Below, piece by piece: positions 9,258 to 16,915 of a DNA stretch of 38,767 nucleotides. The notes under the pieces were generated by a model. It was not told the DNA's origin. It searched no databases and was given only the letters and a program-made list of their open reading frames with translations. The DNA comes from Sphingomonadales bacterium (GTDB taxonomy: Bacteria; Pseudomonadota; Alphaproteobacteria; Sphingomonadales; Sphingomonadaceae), in NCBI GenBank assembly GCA_028868335.1, contig JAGWUU010000002.1:1-38767 (forward strand). The letters are read 5' to 3'. Positions within the stretch are counted from its first letter, which is position 1, and each line of letters starts with the position of its first letter. The position numbers were made by a program, and so were the translations under genes.

Positions 9258-9870
9258 TCGCCACACGCAGGGCCTCACCGCGCTCTGGACTCACCAGCCC
9301 CAGCACCAGCAGGCGGCTGCCCCGGGTCATCTCGAGGGCAAAGCGCGCGTCATCCCAGCCTTCGTCCAGCCAGCCTTCGACGGTCGCCGCAACAGTGCGC
9401 AACAGCAGCGGGGTGAGATCGGCGGCGGGCAGAAAGGCGTCGATCTCTCCGGCAGCGATCGCCGCGGCCACCATGCCCGACCACAGCGCCTGCCCTTGGG
9501 CGCTCATCATCTCGCGCAGGGGGTTGCCCTCGATACCGTGCATCGCCGCGTAGAGGCCGCGGTAGAATTCCGGCTCGGCAAGGTAGTGTATCACCACCAG
9601 ATCGACCGCGCTCAGCAGCCGATCGAGCGGCGCGCGCACCGGTTCGGCGGAAAGCCGCACGGCGAAACTCGCAAATTCGTCCTCGACCACCCGGCGCAAG
9701 ACCTCGCTTTTCGAACCGAGCAGGTTGTAGGGCGTCGCCGGACTGACACTGGCGTGCCGGGCAAGCTGCAGCATCGAAAACCCCGCCCCGCCGGTTTCGC
9801 GGATCAGGGCGTGTGCCGCATCGATAATGTTGCGGCGCCGTGCCTCGCGTGCTTCGATAGACAGCGCCAT
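9229..9870 (-). CDS. TetR-family transcriptional regulator
   Basis: The 213-residue protein has a canonical TetR N-terminal helix-turn-helix (about residues 10-56): REARRRNIIDAA, then GFSMLQLARHASVSPATPYNLLGSKSEVLRRVVE. The remaining helical part (60-210) is the variable ligand-binding and dimerisation domain. Its ATG overlaps the stop of the ThDP-enzyme gene by one base (TGATG), so it is co-transcribed with it. It probably binds the 18-bp palindrome at 11639-11656 and controls both divergent arms, including its own synthesis. The likely inducer is the pathway substrate or an aldehyde product; this is inference. The 3' end overlaps ugd by 29 bases on the opposite strand. Confidence 0.88.
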   Translation of the reverse strand: MALSIEAREARRRNIIDAAHALIRETGGAGFSMLQLARHASVSPATPYNLLGSKSEVLRRVVEDEFASFAVRLSAEPVRAPLDRLLSAVDLVVIHYLAEPEFYRGLYAAMHGIEGNPLREMMSAQGQALWSGMVAAAIAAGEIDAFLPAADLTPLLLRTVAATVEGWLDEGWDDARFALEMTRGSRLLVLGLVSPERGEALRVAITAARCSNR

Positions 9871-11600
9871 CAGCTTGCCGGAATGTTCTCGTAATAGGGG
9901 ATCAGCACGTCGTTGCTCCCATCGGCGACCTGCCCGAGCATCGCCTCCGTCACCGGATGGACCACCGCCGCATCGGTCATAACCTCGATGAACGCCGGTC
10001 CGCCGCAGGCAAATGCCCGCTCCAGCGCCGGGGCGAGATCGCCAAAGTGGTCAACCCTCTCGCTATGCAGGCCGAAGGCCCGCGCGATGTTCGCATAGTG
10101 CGTCCCCTCCAGCTTGGTGATGACGTTGTAGTTGCCGCCGAACATGATTTGCTGCCCGTGGATAGACATCCCCCACACCTGATTGTTTAGCACCACCGTC
10201 ACGATCGGCAGATGGTGACGGACCATGGTGTCGAACTCCTGGATGTGGAAGCCCAGCGCCCCATCGCCCGTCAGATGCACGACCCGCCGACCCGGATGGG
10301 CTATCTGCGCGCCGATCGCGAAACCCGGCCCGATCCCCAGGCAACCGAGATAGCCATGGCTGAGGACGCTGGCGGGAATGTTGACCCGCGCCGCAGCTCC
10401 ACCCCACGAGGCTGCTTCCCCACCGTCGAACACGTAGAGCGCGTCGGGGCCAGCCGCTTCGGCAACGGCGCGGGCGGCATGGAAGGGGTGAATCCCCGCG
10501 CCGGTTTCTGCCTGCGGGAAGGCGGAGGCGAACAACCCGTCCGCTGCCAGTGCCTGCGCCCGCCAGGCTTCCAGTCCCTGCGGCCAGCGCCCGGCCAGCG
10601 CCGCTGTCAGCGCTCGGACCGCCTCGGTCGAATCGGCCATGATCGCCAGGTCGACGTCGCGGATCCGCCCGATCTCGCCCGCGTCCGTGTGGATCTGGGC
10701 GAGCCGGGCCGAATGCGGGACGATCGCTCCCGACCGCCCACCGAGCAACAGCCCCAGCTTGCCGCCGAGCAGGATGACCAGATCGGGCGGTTCGATTCCC
10801 ATCATCGGCAACAAGGCCAGGTTGCCTGCGGTCCCACCGTTGGAGGGGTGGTCCGCCGGGAGGACGCCCGCCGCCTGCCCCTTGGTAAAAACCGGGATTG
10901 GCAATTCGGCGGTCAGGTCGCGAAGCGCTGCGGCGGTCGATGCGTTGGCCGCCTCCATTCCGGCGATGATCACCGGACGCTTGGCGGAAAGAACCATGTC
11001 GGCAAGGCGCCGGGCCTCATCCGGTGCGGGGGCAGGATGGGGGCGCACCGTGACGCCGCTGGGCGCGGTTGCGCGATCCGCCGGAACGCTCATGTGCAGA
11101 ACGTCGATCGGGAGTTCCAGCAGCACCGGCCCACGCGGCGCGGTCAGCGCCTTGCGGATCGCCATCGCGGTAAGATCGGCGATCCGTTCGGTCGCGGGGA
11201 TGGACGTGGCCCACTTTACCGCCGGGCGGGCAATGGCGATCTGGTCGATCCCGCCTTGCAGAGGATTGGTTTCCAGCTCTCGCAGCGGCGGCGCGCCGAC
11301 AATGAACAGCACCGGCGAGCCATCCAGCTTCGCATTGGCCATGGCGGAGATCGCATTGGTGAAGCCCGGCCCGGCGGTGACGATGCACACACCCAGCTCG
11401 CCGGTGGACCGCGCAAAGGCATCGGCGGCATGGCCGGCCGCGCTCTCATGGCGGAAATCGATCAGGGCGATGCCTTCCTCGACACAACCCTTGAGCAGCG
11501 CCTCGAGATGGCCGCCATGCAGAGCAAAGGCTTGCTTCACGCCCGCCACCTTGAGCGTCCGCGCCAGAATCTGTCCACCAACCAACCGTTCGCTCGCCAT
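9870..11600 (-). CDS. ThDP-dependent lyase/carboligase resembling benzaldehyde lyase
   Basis: The 576-residue enzyme has the three-domain acetolactate-synthase fold. Visible elements are the active-site loop LHGGH (27-31), catalytic Glu52 in RHESAAGHAA, VTAGPGFTNAISAMANA, ETNPLQGGIDQ, and the ThDP/Mg motif GDGALGF ending in NNQVWG. The HGGH, LQxGIDQ and C-terminal ALGF-IxEFDTMVR segments resemble benzaldehyde lyase of Pseudomonas fluorescens (HGAH, LQAGIDQ) more than biosynthetic acetolactate synthase, as far as memory allows. That enzyme cleaves or forms aromatic acyloins such as benzoin. 2-Hydroxyacyl-CoA lyase or another carboligase remains possible. The ATG at 11600 has GAGAGGA five bases ahead. 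The gene is coupled to the TetR gene downstream and divergent from an SDR and an alcohol dehydrogenase, which fits alpha-hydroxyketone catabolism. Confidence 0.8.
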   Translation of the reverse strand: MASERLVGGQILARTLKVAGVKQAFALHGGHLEALLKGCVEEGIALIDFRHESAAGHAADAFARSTGELGVCIVTAGPGFTNAISAMANAKLDGSPVLFIVGAPPLRELETNPLQGGIDQIAIARPAVKWATSIPATERIADLTAMAIRKALTAPRGPVLLELPIDVLHMSVPADRATAPSGVTVRPHPAPAPDEARRLADMVLSAKRPVIIAGMEAANASTAAALRDLTAELPIPVFTKGQAAGVLPADHPSNGGTAGNLALLPMMGIEPPDLVILLGGKLGLLLGGRSGAIVPHSARLAQIHTDAGEIGRIRDVDLAIMADSTEAVRALTAALAGRWPQGLEAWRAQALAADGLFASAFPQAETGAGIHPFHAARAVAEAAGPDALYVFDGGEAASWGGAAARVNIPASVLSHGYLGCLGIGPGFAIGAQIAHPGRRVVHLTGDGALGFHIQEFDTMVRHHLPIVTVVLNNQVWGMSIHGQQIMFGGNYNVITKLEGTHYANIARAFGLHSERVDHFGDLAPALERAFACGGPAFIEVMTDAAVVHPVTEAMLGQVADGSNDVLIPYYENIPAS

Positions 11601-11638
11601 CGCATCCTCTCCATTGTTGCGACTCGCCTCGCCTTATG

Positions 11639-11656
11639 ATTATAGTGCACTATAAT
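11639..11656. promoter_or_regulatory. 18-bp perfect palindrome, predicted TetR operator over divergent promoters
   Basis: The sequence ATTATAGTGCACTATAAT is a perfect inverted repeat midway between the two divergent starts (11600 and 11686). Each arm contains TATAAT reading outward: 11651-11656 on plus, 11644-11639 on minus. The two -10 elements therefore lie inside the operator, and one bound dimer could block both promoters. No convincing -35 is seen for the plus side; TTGCTG at 11665-11660 with a 15-base spacer is a poor fit for the minus side. Confidence 0.75.
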
Positions 11657-11685
11657 AATCAGCAAGCCCGATGAAGGAGAGAGGC

Positions 11686-12474
11686 GTGGCGCGGTTCGAC
11701 GGCAAGGTTGCGGTAGTGACGGGTGGAGCTTCGGGTATCGGCGCAGCAACGGTGCGGCTGTTCCACCGAGAAGGGGCAAGCGTGGTGGTCGGCGATCTGG
11801 ATGCCGTGGCAGGCAAGGCCCTCGTCACCGAACTGGGCGATCGCGCCCGGTTCCAGTCCTGCGACGTTTCCCGCTTCTCTGAGGTAGAGGCGTTGATCGG
11901 TCAGGCGACCTCAGCGTTCGGGCGGCTCGACATCCTGTTCAACAACGCGGGGATCGGCAGCTTCTCGCCGATCGAAGCCCTGTCGGTGGAGGATTGGCGC
12001 AAGGTCATCGCGGTCGATCTCGATGCGGTATTCTTTGGCATGAAGGCCGCGATCCCGATCATGCGGGCGCAGGGTGGCGGAGTGATCGTCAGCACCGCTT
12101 CGGCAAGCGGGATCGCCGCGGACTTCGGCTTCGCCGCCTACAATGCCGCAAAGGCCGGAGTGATCAACCTGACCCGCACCGCCGCGATCGACCATGCGCG
12201 TGACGGCATTCGCGTCAACGCGGTCTGTCCCGGTCCGGTCGATACGCCCATCCTTGCCGGAATCCAGGCGGCGCCGGGCCTGCGCAGCGAATGGGAAAAC
12301 CGCGTGCCGATGGGCCGTTTCGCCAGGGCCGAGGAAATAGCGGAGGTTGTCGCCTTCCTTGCCAGTGACGCGGCGAGCTACGTCACCGGAATATCGGTGC
12401 CGGTCGACGGCGGGTTGACCTCGCACACCGGCCAACCCAACCTGTTGCAGATCATGGGAGGAGCAGAGCAATGA
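11686..12474 (+). CDS. Short-chain dehydrogenase/reductase (SDR)
   Basis: This 262-residue classical SDR oxidises or reduces an alcohol/ketone pair with NAD(P). Numbered from the GTG, it has TGGASGIG (12-19), NNAG (86-89), catalytic Ser139, Tyr152 and Lys156 (YNAAK), and the PGPVDTPI segment after the active site. An Asp at the end of the second strand (GDLD) favours NAD over NADP. An ATG at 11671 lies in frame, but AAGGAG (11673-11678) sits inside that stretch, seven bases before GTG 11686, so GTG is the better start. The gene overlaps the alcohol dehydrogenase by 4 bases (ATGA). Its place opposite the ThDP lyase suggests it processes the same hydroxyketone. Confidence 0.87.
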   Translation: MARFDGKVAVVTGGASGIGAATVRLFHREGASVVVGDLDAVAGKALVTELGDRARFQSCDVSRFSEVEALIGQATSAFGRLDILFNNAGIGSFSPIEALSVEDWRKVIAVDLDAVFFGMKAAIPIMRAQGGGVIVSTASASGIAADFGFAAYNAAKAGVINLTRTAAIDHARDGIRVNAVCPGPVDTPILAGIQAAPGLRSEWENRVPMGRFARAEEIAEVVAFLASDAASYVTGISVPVDGGLTSHTGQPNLLQIMGGAEQ

Positions 12475-13550
12475 AAGCAGTCGTCCGGCGCGGTGCCGAA
12501 CTGGTCGATACCGAAATTGCCGAACCGGTGCCCGGCGAGGGGCAGGCATTGGTTTCAACGCTGGTCTGCGGCATCTGCGGGTCGGACCTGCATGCGCTCC
12601 ACTATCTCGACCACATGATTGCGCTGACCAAACGCGCGGGCGGAATGGAAACGGTCGATCCCGCGCAGGACGTGGTTTTCGGGCATGAGTTCTGCGCCGA
12701 AGTGCTTGACTACGGGCCCGGCTGCACCGGCGCGATCAAGCCCGGCACTGCCGTCGTCTCCGTCCCCGCCGCCTTCGGACCGCAGGGCGGCGAGCTGGTC
12801 GGCTATTCCAATCGCTTTCCCGGCGGCTTTGCCGAACGCATGGTGTTGACCGAGGCCATGCTTCTGCCTGTCCCCAATGGACTGGACGCCGAACGAGCGG
12901 CGCTGACCGAGCCGATGGCGGTGGGCGAGCATGCGGTCGCTCAAGCTCCGCTCACGCCACGTAGCGTTGCGCTGGTAATTGGGTGTGGGCCGGTTGGCCT
13001 GTCGGTGATCTCGGCGCTCAAGGCGCGCGGCATGGGGCCGGTGATCGCCACCGATTTCTCGCCCGAGCGGCGCAGGGCGGCAGAATTGCTGGGCGCCGAC
13101 GTGGTGCTCGACCCGCGCGAGCAATCACCGCATGACCGGTGGGAAGCGCTCGACGTACCGGCCACCATGGCAAGCCTCTCGACCTCGCAATTGCTGGGCC
13201 GTTCGATCCGCGATGCGGTGATCTTCGAATGCGTCGGCGTGCCCGGGATGATCCAGCAACTGATCGAAAAGGCTCCACCAACGGCCTCCATCATCGTCGT
13301 CGGCGTGTGCATGGAAAGCGATTCGATCGAGCCGTCGCTTGCGATCAACAAGCAGCTCAGCCTGAAGTTCGTCTTTGGCTACAGCCCCGAGGAATTCGCC
13401 GCGACCCTGCATGAAATCGCCGAGGGAGCGCGCGATGTCGCGCCGCTTATCTCGGGAACGGTGGGTCGTTCGGGCGTGAAGGACGCTTTCAAGGCGCTGT
13501 CCGGCGGCGGTGATCGGATCAAGGTGCTGGTCGATCCGCGTCGACCTTGA
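12471..13550 (+). CDS. Zinc-binding medium-chain alcohol dehydrogenase
   Basis: The 359-residue MDR-superfamily enzyme keeps the catalytic zinc ligands Cys36 (CGICGSD), His72-Glu73 (GHEF) and Glu147 (EPMAVGEHA), plus the nucleotide motif GCGPVG (171-176) followed by Asp (ATDFS), which favours NAD(H). The four-cysteine structural-zinc loop usual at 90-110 is absent; that stretch reads VPAAFGPQGGELVGYS. It therefore belongs with the threonine/sorbitol-like zinc-binding dehydrogenases lacking structural zinc. It is coupled to the SDR by an ATGA overlap. In this cluster it may oxidise or reduce an alcohol or aldehyde made by the ThDP lyase; the substrate is unknown. It converges on rnpB, 10 bases away. 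Confidence 0.87.
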   Translation: MKAVVRRGAELVDTEIAEPVPGEGQALVSTLVCGICGSDLHALHYLDHMIALTKRAGGMETVDPAQDVVFGHEFCAEVLDYGPGCTGAIKPGTAVVSVPAAFGPQGGELVGYSNRFPGGFAERMVLTEAMLLPVPNGLDAERAALTEPMAVGEHAVAQAPLTPRSVALVIGCGPVGLSVISALKARGMGPVIATDFSPERRRAAELLGADVVLDPREQSPHDRWEALDVPATMASLSTSQLLGRSIRDAVIFECVGVPGMIQQLIEKAPPTASIIVVGVCMESDSIEPSLAINKQLSLKFVFGYSPEEFAATLHEIAEGARDVAPLISGTVGRSGVKDAFKALSGGGDRIKVLVDPRRP

Positions 13551-13560
13551 TGAAGAAAAT

Positions 13561-13953
13561 GCCAGGGGGCCTGTAAGCCGGGTTCTGTCCCGCCGACGGT
13601 ATGCCATTGGGCACCGTATCGGCGGAGGCAGCCATTCCTCTCGGCGACATGTTGCCATGCCGCTCCAGCAACCAACCCGGGCGGTCGGGCGCGAAACACG
13701 CCTGCACGCAAAGGTGCGCGCCGCCCCTATTCGGTCTTGCTCCGGGTGGGGTTTGCCGTGCGGCTCCTGTTACCAGGCGCCCGGTGCGCTCTTGCCGCAC
13801 CCTTTCACCCTTACCGGCGAACCGGCGGTCTGCTCTCTGTGGCACTTTCCCTGGGGTCACCCCCGGCGGGCGTTACCCGCCACCCTTGTTTCGTGGAGCC
13901 CGGACTTTCCTCGGCACTCTTGCGAGTGACGCGGCTGCCCGGCCCCCTGGCGC
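13561..13953 (-). ncRNA. rnpB: RNase P RNA (bacterial class A)
   Basis: The catalytic RNA that matures tRNA 5' ends is encoded on the minus strand, about 393 nt. Conserved blocks are readable on that strand: GAGGAAAGTCCGGGCTC (complement of 13896-13912), GGGTAACGCCCG, AGGGAAAGTGCCACAGA, and near the 3' end ACAGAACCCGGCTTA. The ends are set by the P1 helix: GCCAGGGGGCC at the 5' end (13951-13941) pairs perfectly with GGCCCCCTGGC at the 3' end (13571-13561). An ATTTTCTT stretch follows the 3' arm, so P1 may double as a terminator. The ends could shift by a few bases. Several long reading frames cross this region and are spurious. Confidence 0.95.
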
Positions 13954-13990
13954 GTCGCGCATAGCATGGCGAGCGCCCGGAAAGCACGCG

Positions 13991-14698
13991 CTATCTGCTG
14001 CGGCCGCTATCCCGGTCCAGCAACAGCGCGAACAGCATGGCCGAACATTCGCCATCGACCTGCCCGTCGATCACATGGGGGCGCCAGCGGCGTTGGAAAG
14101 CACGCATCGCGGCCGCGGGGTCGGAGATGTCATAGCCAAAGCGTTCAAGCGCCAGGAAGAAAGCACCGTCGTTCTCATAGGGGCTGGGCAGCGATACGCG
14201 CGGGCGGGGCAAGGCAAGCCGATGCGCGGCGAGCAGTTCCCAGTCGAACAACTCGCCGGGATCTTCCTTGCGCGCGGGAGCTATATCGGAATGACCCACG
14301 ACATTGGCGTATGGCACTTTCCAGCGCTTGACGATGTCCGCCAGCAACGGGACCAGCGCCTCCATCTGCGCATCGGGAAACGGACGATAACCGAACTCGT
14401 GGCCGGGGTTGACCAGTTCGATCCCGACGCTGGCCGAATTGACGTCGGTTACTCCGCGCCAATACGATCGTCCGGCATGCCACGCACGCTTGCTCTCATC
14501 GACCAGGCGGTGAACCGTGCCGTCTTCCTCGATGCAATAGTGGGCAGAAACCTGAACAGGGCCATTGGGATCGGTCAGCCGCTCCAATGCAGCTTCCGCC
14601 GTTTGCATCCCGGTGTAGTGCAACACCACCATAGAGACCGGCAACAGGCGCTCGCCCCAGTTGGGGGACGGAGTCTCGCGGTGGATCAGTTCGCTCAT
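13991..14698 (-). CDS. N-acetylmuramoyl-L-alanine amidase, AmiD/AmpD type
   Basis: The 235-residue amidase_2-family zinc hydrolase cleaves the lactyl-amide bond between N-acetylmuramic acid and the stem peptide. The predicted zinc ligands are His27 (VVLHYTG), His136 (VVGHSDIAP) and Asp146 (KEDPG), with a catalytic Glu at 94 (VGIELVNPG). A C-terminal peptidoglycan-binding-like helical domain (about 170-230, AFQRRWRP) follows, an AmiD-like layout. No export signal is visible at the N-terminus, so a cytosolic recycling role (AmpD-like) is also possible. The gene lies downstream of chpT on the same strand with an 84-base gap and precedes rnpB. Confidence 0.87.
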   Translation of the reverse strand: MSELIHRETPSPNWGERLLPVSMVVLHYTGMQTAEAALERLTDPNGPVQVSAHYCIEEDGTVHRLVDESKRAWHAGRSYWRGVTDVNSASVGIELVNPGHEFGYRPFPDAQMEALVPLLADIVKRWKVPYANVVGHSDIAPARKEDPGELFDWELLAAHRLALPRPRVSLPSPYENDGAFFLALERFGYDISDPAAAMRAFQRRWRPHVIDGQVDGECSAMLFALLLDRDSGRSR

Positions 14699-14782
14699 GC
14701 CGTCACGTCCAGCTCTACCGTTGGCGCGTTGCCCGCGACCGGCTCGATCCGAGCCTGCCGAAGCCCGTGCAGGTTCAATCCG

Positions 14783-15424
14783 TCACGCCTCAGGGAGGAC
14801 CGCCCCCATAACCAGCGCCTCTTCAGTCAGGGCAAATTGCAGCCCCCCGCCCTGGCGTGCGGCCAGTTCATGCAGCATCCAGGCCGGAGCCGTGCGGCTC
14901 GACAACTCGGCACGGGGCAGGCTGCCGTCGAGCGCCTGGCCGATGGTAGGGTCAAAGGCGATGCGGGGGCCCGCCGCGCGGACTACGATCTCGCTCGCCC
15001 CGCCGCGCTGCTCGGCACCGATGTCGAGCGTGCCGCCGCGCACCAGTGCGTCGATCCCGATGTGGGCAAGGTTGAGCAATACCTTGACCGCGGGCTTGGG
15101 CAGAGCCGGCGTTCCAAGCGACCAGTTGACGGTGATCCGTCCGCCCTCGCCGACCAGGGCATCGACCAGCGCGCGCGGTTCCTCCACCGGCACGCTGTCG
15201 CCGAAGCCGCCCGCCGCGCCAAAGGCCAGACGGAAGAACTTCAACTTGTCCGCGCTGGTCCGCGCCGATTGCTCCAGCAGTTCCATGCAGCGCTTGCGCA
15301 TTTCCGGGTCCTTCTCCTCCGCGAGGAGTTCAAGGCCGTTGGTCATCGCACCGACAGGAGAAAGCAGGTCATGGCACAGCCGCGAACAGAGCAGGCTGGC
15401 AAGGTCGACTGAAGGATCGCTCAT
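14783..15424 (-). CDS. chpT: Histidine phosphotransferase ChpT
   Basis: The 213-residue protein carries the ChpT signature LCSRLCHDLLSPVGAMTNGLELL, with phospho-acceptor His18, followed by a degenerate histidine-kinase-like ATPase domain (about 85-210) lacking nucleotide-binding motifs. In Alphaproteobacteria ChpT passes phosphate from the hybrid kinase CckA to CtrA and CpdR, controlling cell cycle and ClpXP-mediated CtrA proteolysis; clpX and clpP occur later in this window. The frame runs back to 15559, but the Met at 15424 begins MSDPSVDLASLLCSRLCHDL, the family N-terminus, with CGGGA upstream. The JAMM peptidase gene lies 28 bases upstream on the same strand, so the two may be co-transcribed. 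Confidence 0.92.
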   Translation of the reverse strand: MSDPSVDLASLLCSRLCHDLLSPVGAMTNGLELLAEEKDPEMRKRCMELLEQSARTSADKLKFFRLAFGAAGGFGDSVPVEEPRALVDALVGEGGRITVNWSLGTPALPKPAVKVLLNLAHIGIDALVRGGTLDIGAEQRGGASEIVVRAAGPRIAFDPTIGQALDGSLPRAELSSRTAPAWMLHELAARQGGGLQFALTEEALVMGAVLPEA

Positions 15425-15452
15425 TAACAATTCCCGTTTGTTTCGCCCACCC

Positions 15453-15848
15453 TTAGCGATCCGCGACTCGGCTGCAAAGCTTCTCGAATCCATCAGGCCC
15501 ATCGCACCAGAAAAGCACGTTTCCACCCGCGACGATTGCCCAAATCCGACCATCGCCACTGGCCGCGTCCCGATCGACGGTCGAAGGTTCAGCGCGCCCG
15601 TCGGGGTGCGAATGGTAATATCCCGCCACTTCCGGCCCGCCCCGGCGCGCGGCGCGATGCGCGGCGATCAGTGCGGCGGGGTCGATCTCGAAATGGCGCA
15701 GCGGCTCGGGATGGACGTTGGCGACCGGCAGGACGGCGTCGATCCGATCGCCCGTGCCAAGCAGGAGCCCGCAGCACTCAGCGGGATGCGCGCGCGTCGC
15801 TTCCGCCAGCAGTGTGGCAATCACGCCACTTGTCACAACAAGGTCCAT
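15453..15848 (-). CDS. JAMM/Mov34 (M67) metalloprotease-like protein
   Basis: The compact 131-residue JAB1/MPN domain has an intact JAMM centre: Glu24 (HPAECCGLLLG), His79 and His81 (YYHSHPDG), Ser89 and Asp92, fitting HxHx7SxxD exactly. Bacterial relatives remove C-terminal residues or ubiquitin-like modifiers, for example in sulfur-carrier processing; the substrate here is unknown. The Met at 15848 has AGGGA seven bases ahead; alternative ATGs exist at 15854 and 15866. This start lies only four bases from the start of the divergent rluD-like gene, so each promoter must sit inside the other gene. It is followed by chpT after 28 bases. Confidence 0.83.
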   Translation of the reverse strand: MDLVVTSGVIATLLAEATRAHPAECCGLLLGTGDRIDAVLPVANVHPEPLRHFEIDPAALIAAHRAARRGGPEVAGYYHSHPDGRAEPSTVDRDAASGDGRIWAIVAGGNVLFWCDGPDGFEKLCSRVADR

Positions 15849-15852
15849 CCCC

Positions 15853-16815
15853 ATGTCCCTAGCCATGAACGGGGGGGAACGCACCATCGAAGGCATGATT
15901 GCCGCTGACGGCCAACGGCTTGACAAGGCCTTGGCCGAAGCGAGCGGCCTGTCGCGCGAGCGGATCAAGGCACTGCTCGGCGAAGGGCGGATCGCGCTGT
16001 CCGGCAAGGTAGCCAGCCAGGCGAGCCTCAAGCCAGGCGCCGGAACCCTTTTCATCATCCGCGTTCCCGAAGCTGTGCCCGCCGAAGCGGTGGCCCAGGA
16101 CATTCCGCTGGTCATCGCCTATGAGGACGAGCACCTGATCGTGGTCGACAAGCCTGCCGGACTGGTAGTTCACCCCGCCGCGGGCAATCTCGACGGAACG
16201 CTGGTCAACGCCCTGCTCCACCATTGCCACGGCCAGCTTTCGGGCATCGGCGGAGTCGCCCGCCCCGGTATCGTCCACCGCATCGACAAGGACACGTCCG
16301 GCCTGCTGGTTGTCGCCAAGACCGACGCCGCGCACGAGGGGCTGGCCCGCCAGTTCGCCGACCATTCGATCGAGCGCGCCTATCTGGCGATCGTCGGCGG
16401 ACTGCCCGTTCCGCCTTCCGGCACGGTGCGCGGGGCGATCGCGCGCTCCACCGCCAATCGCAAGAAGATGGCACTGGTCGAGGACGGCCGGGGCAAGCAC
16501 GCGGTAACGCATTACTGCACCCTCGAAGCGCTCGCCGGAGCCGCGCTGGTCGAATGCCGGCTTGAAACCGGGAGAACCCACCAGGTCCGCGTTCACATGG
16601 CATCAATCGGTCATGCGCTATTGGGGGACCCTGTCTATGGACGCTCTCCCGCGCGGCTTCGCCCGCTCCTTTCCCGACTCGGCTTCACCCGGCAGGCGCT
16701 CCACGCCGCGGTCCTCGGCTTCATTCACCCGGTAACGGGCGCTCCCGTGCGCTGCGAAAGCGCACTTTCTGACGATATGAGGGAACTGTTGGTCGAATTG
16801 CGTCGTTCAAGCTGA
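15853..16815 (+). CDS. RluD/RluA-family 23S rRNA pseudouridine synthase
   Basis: The protein has 320 residues from the ATG at 15853. An S4 RNA-binding domain (about 20-65, LDKALAEASGLSRERIKALLGEGRI) precedes the catalytic domain, with the motif HRIDKDTSGLL holding nucleophile Asp145. The length and S4 domain fit RluD, which makes pseudouridines in helix 69 of 23S rRNA; RluC or RluA relatives are not excluded. The start may be 15853 (AAGG nine bases ahead) or 15865; either keeps the domain intact. It lies 100 bases upstream of rpoH in the same direction, an arrangement I recall as common in Alphaproteobacteria. Confidence 0.9.
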   Translation: MSLAMNGGERTIEGMIAADGQRLDKALAEASGLSRERIKALLGEGRIALSGKVASQASLKPGAGTLFIIRVPEAVPAEAVAQDIPLVIAYEDEHLIVVDKPAGLVVHPAAGNLDGTLVNALLHHCHGQLSGIGGVARPGIVHRIDKDTSGLLVVAKTDAAHEGLARQFADHSIERAYLAIVGGLPVPPSGTVRGAIARSTANRKKMALVEDGRGKHAVTHYCTLEALAGAALVECRLETGRTHQVRVHMASIGHALLGDPVYGRSPARLRPLLSRLGFTRQALHAAVLGFIHPVTGAPVRCESALSDDMRELLVELRRSS

Positions 16816-16915
16816 GCTATTGCACTAGAAGAACACTCTATGTGGCTGCCGCCGCGCGATGCCTCTATCAGGGTCGCTCATGGGCTAGCCGACGATGAAA
16901 GGTCGAAGGGTTACG

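Noticed and set aside
7839..9278. A 479-codon minus-strand frame antisense to ugd.
   Set aside because: It is the antisense shadow of a clear UDP-glucose dehydrogenase and has no recognisable domain or ribosome site.
13601..15412. A 603-codon plus-strand frame.
   Set aside because: It crosses rnpB and runs antisense to the amidase and chpT genes; composition is Arg/Pro/Ala-rich, as expected for a shadow frame in GC-rich DNA.
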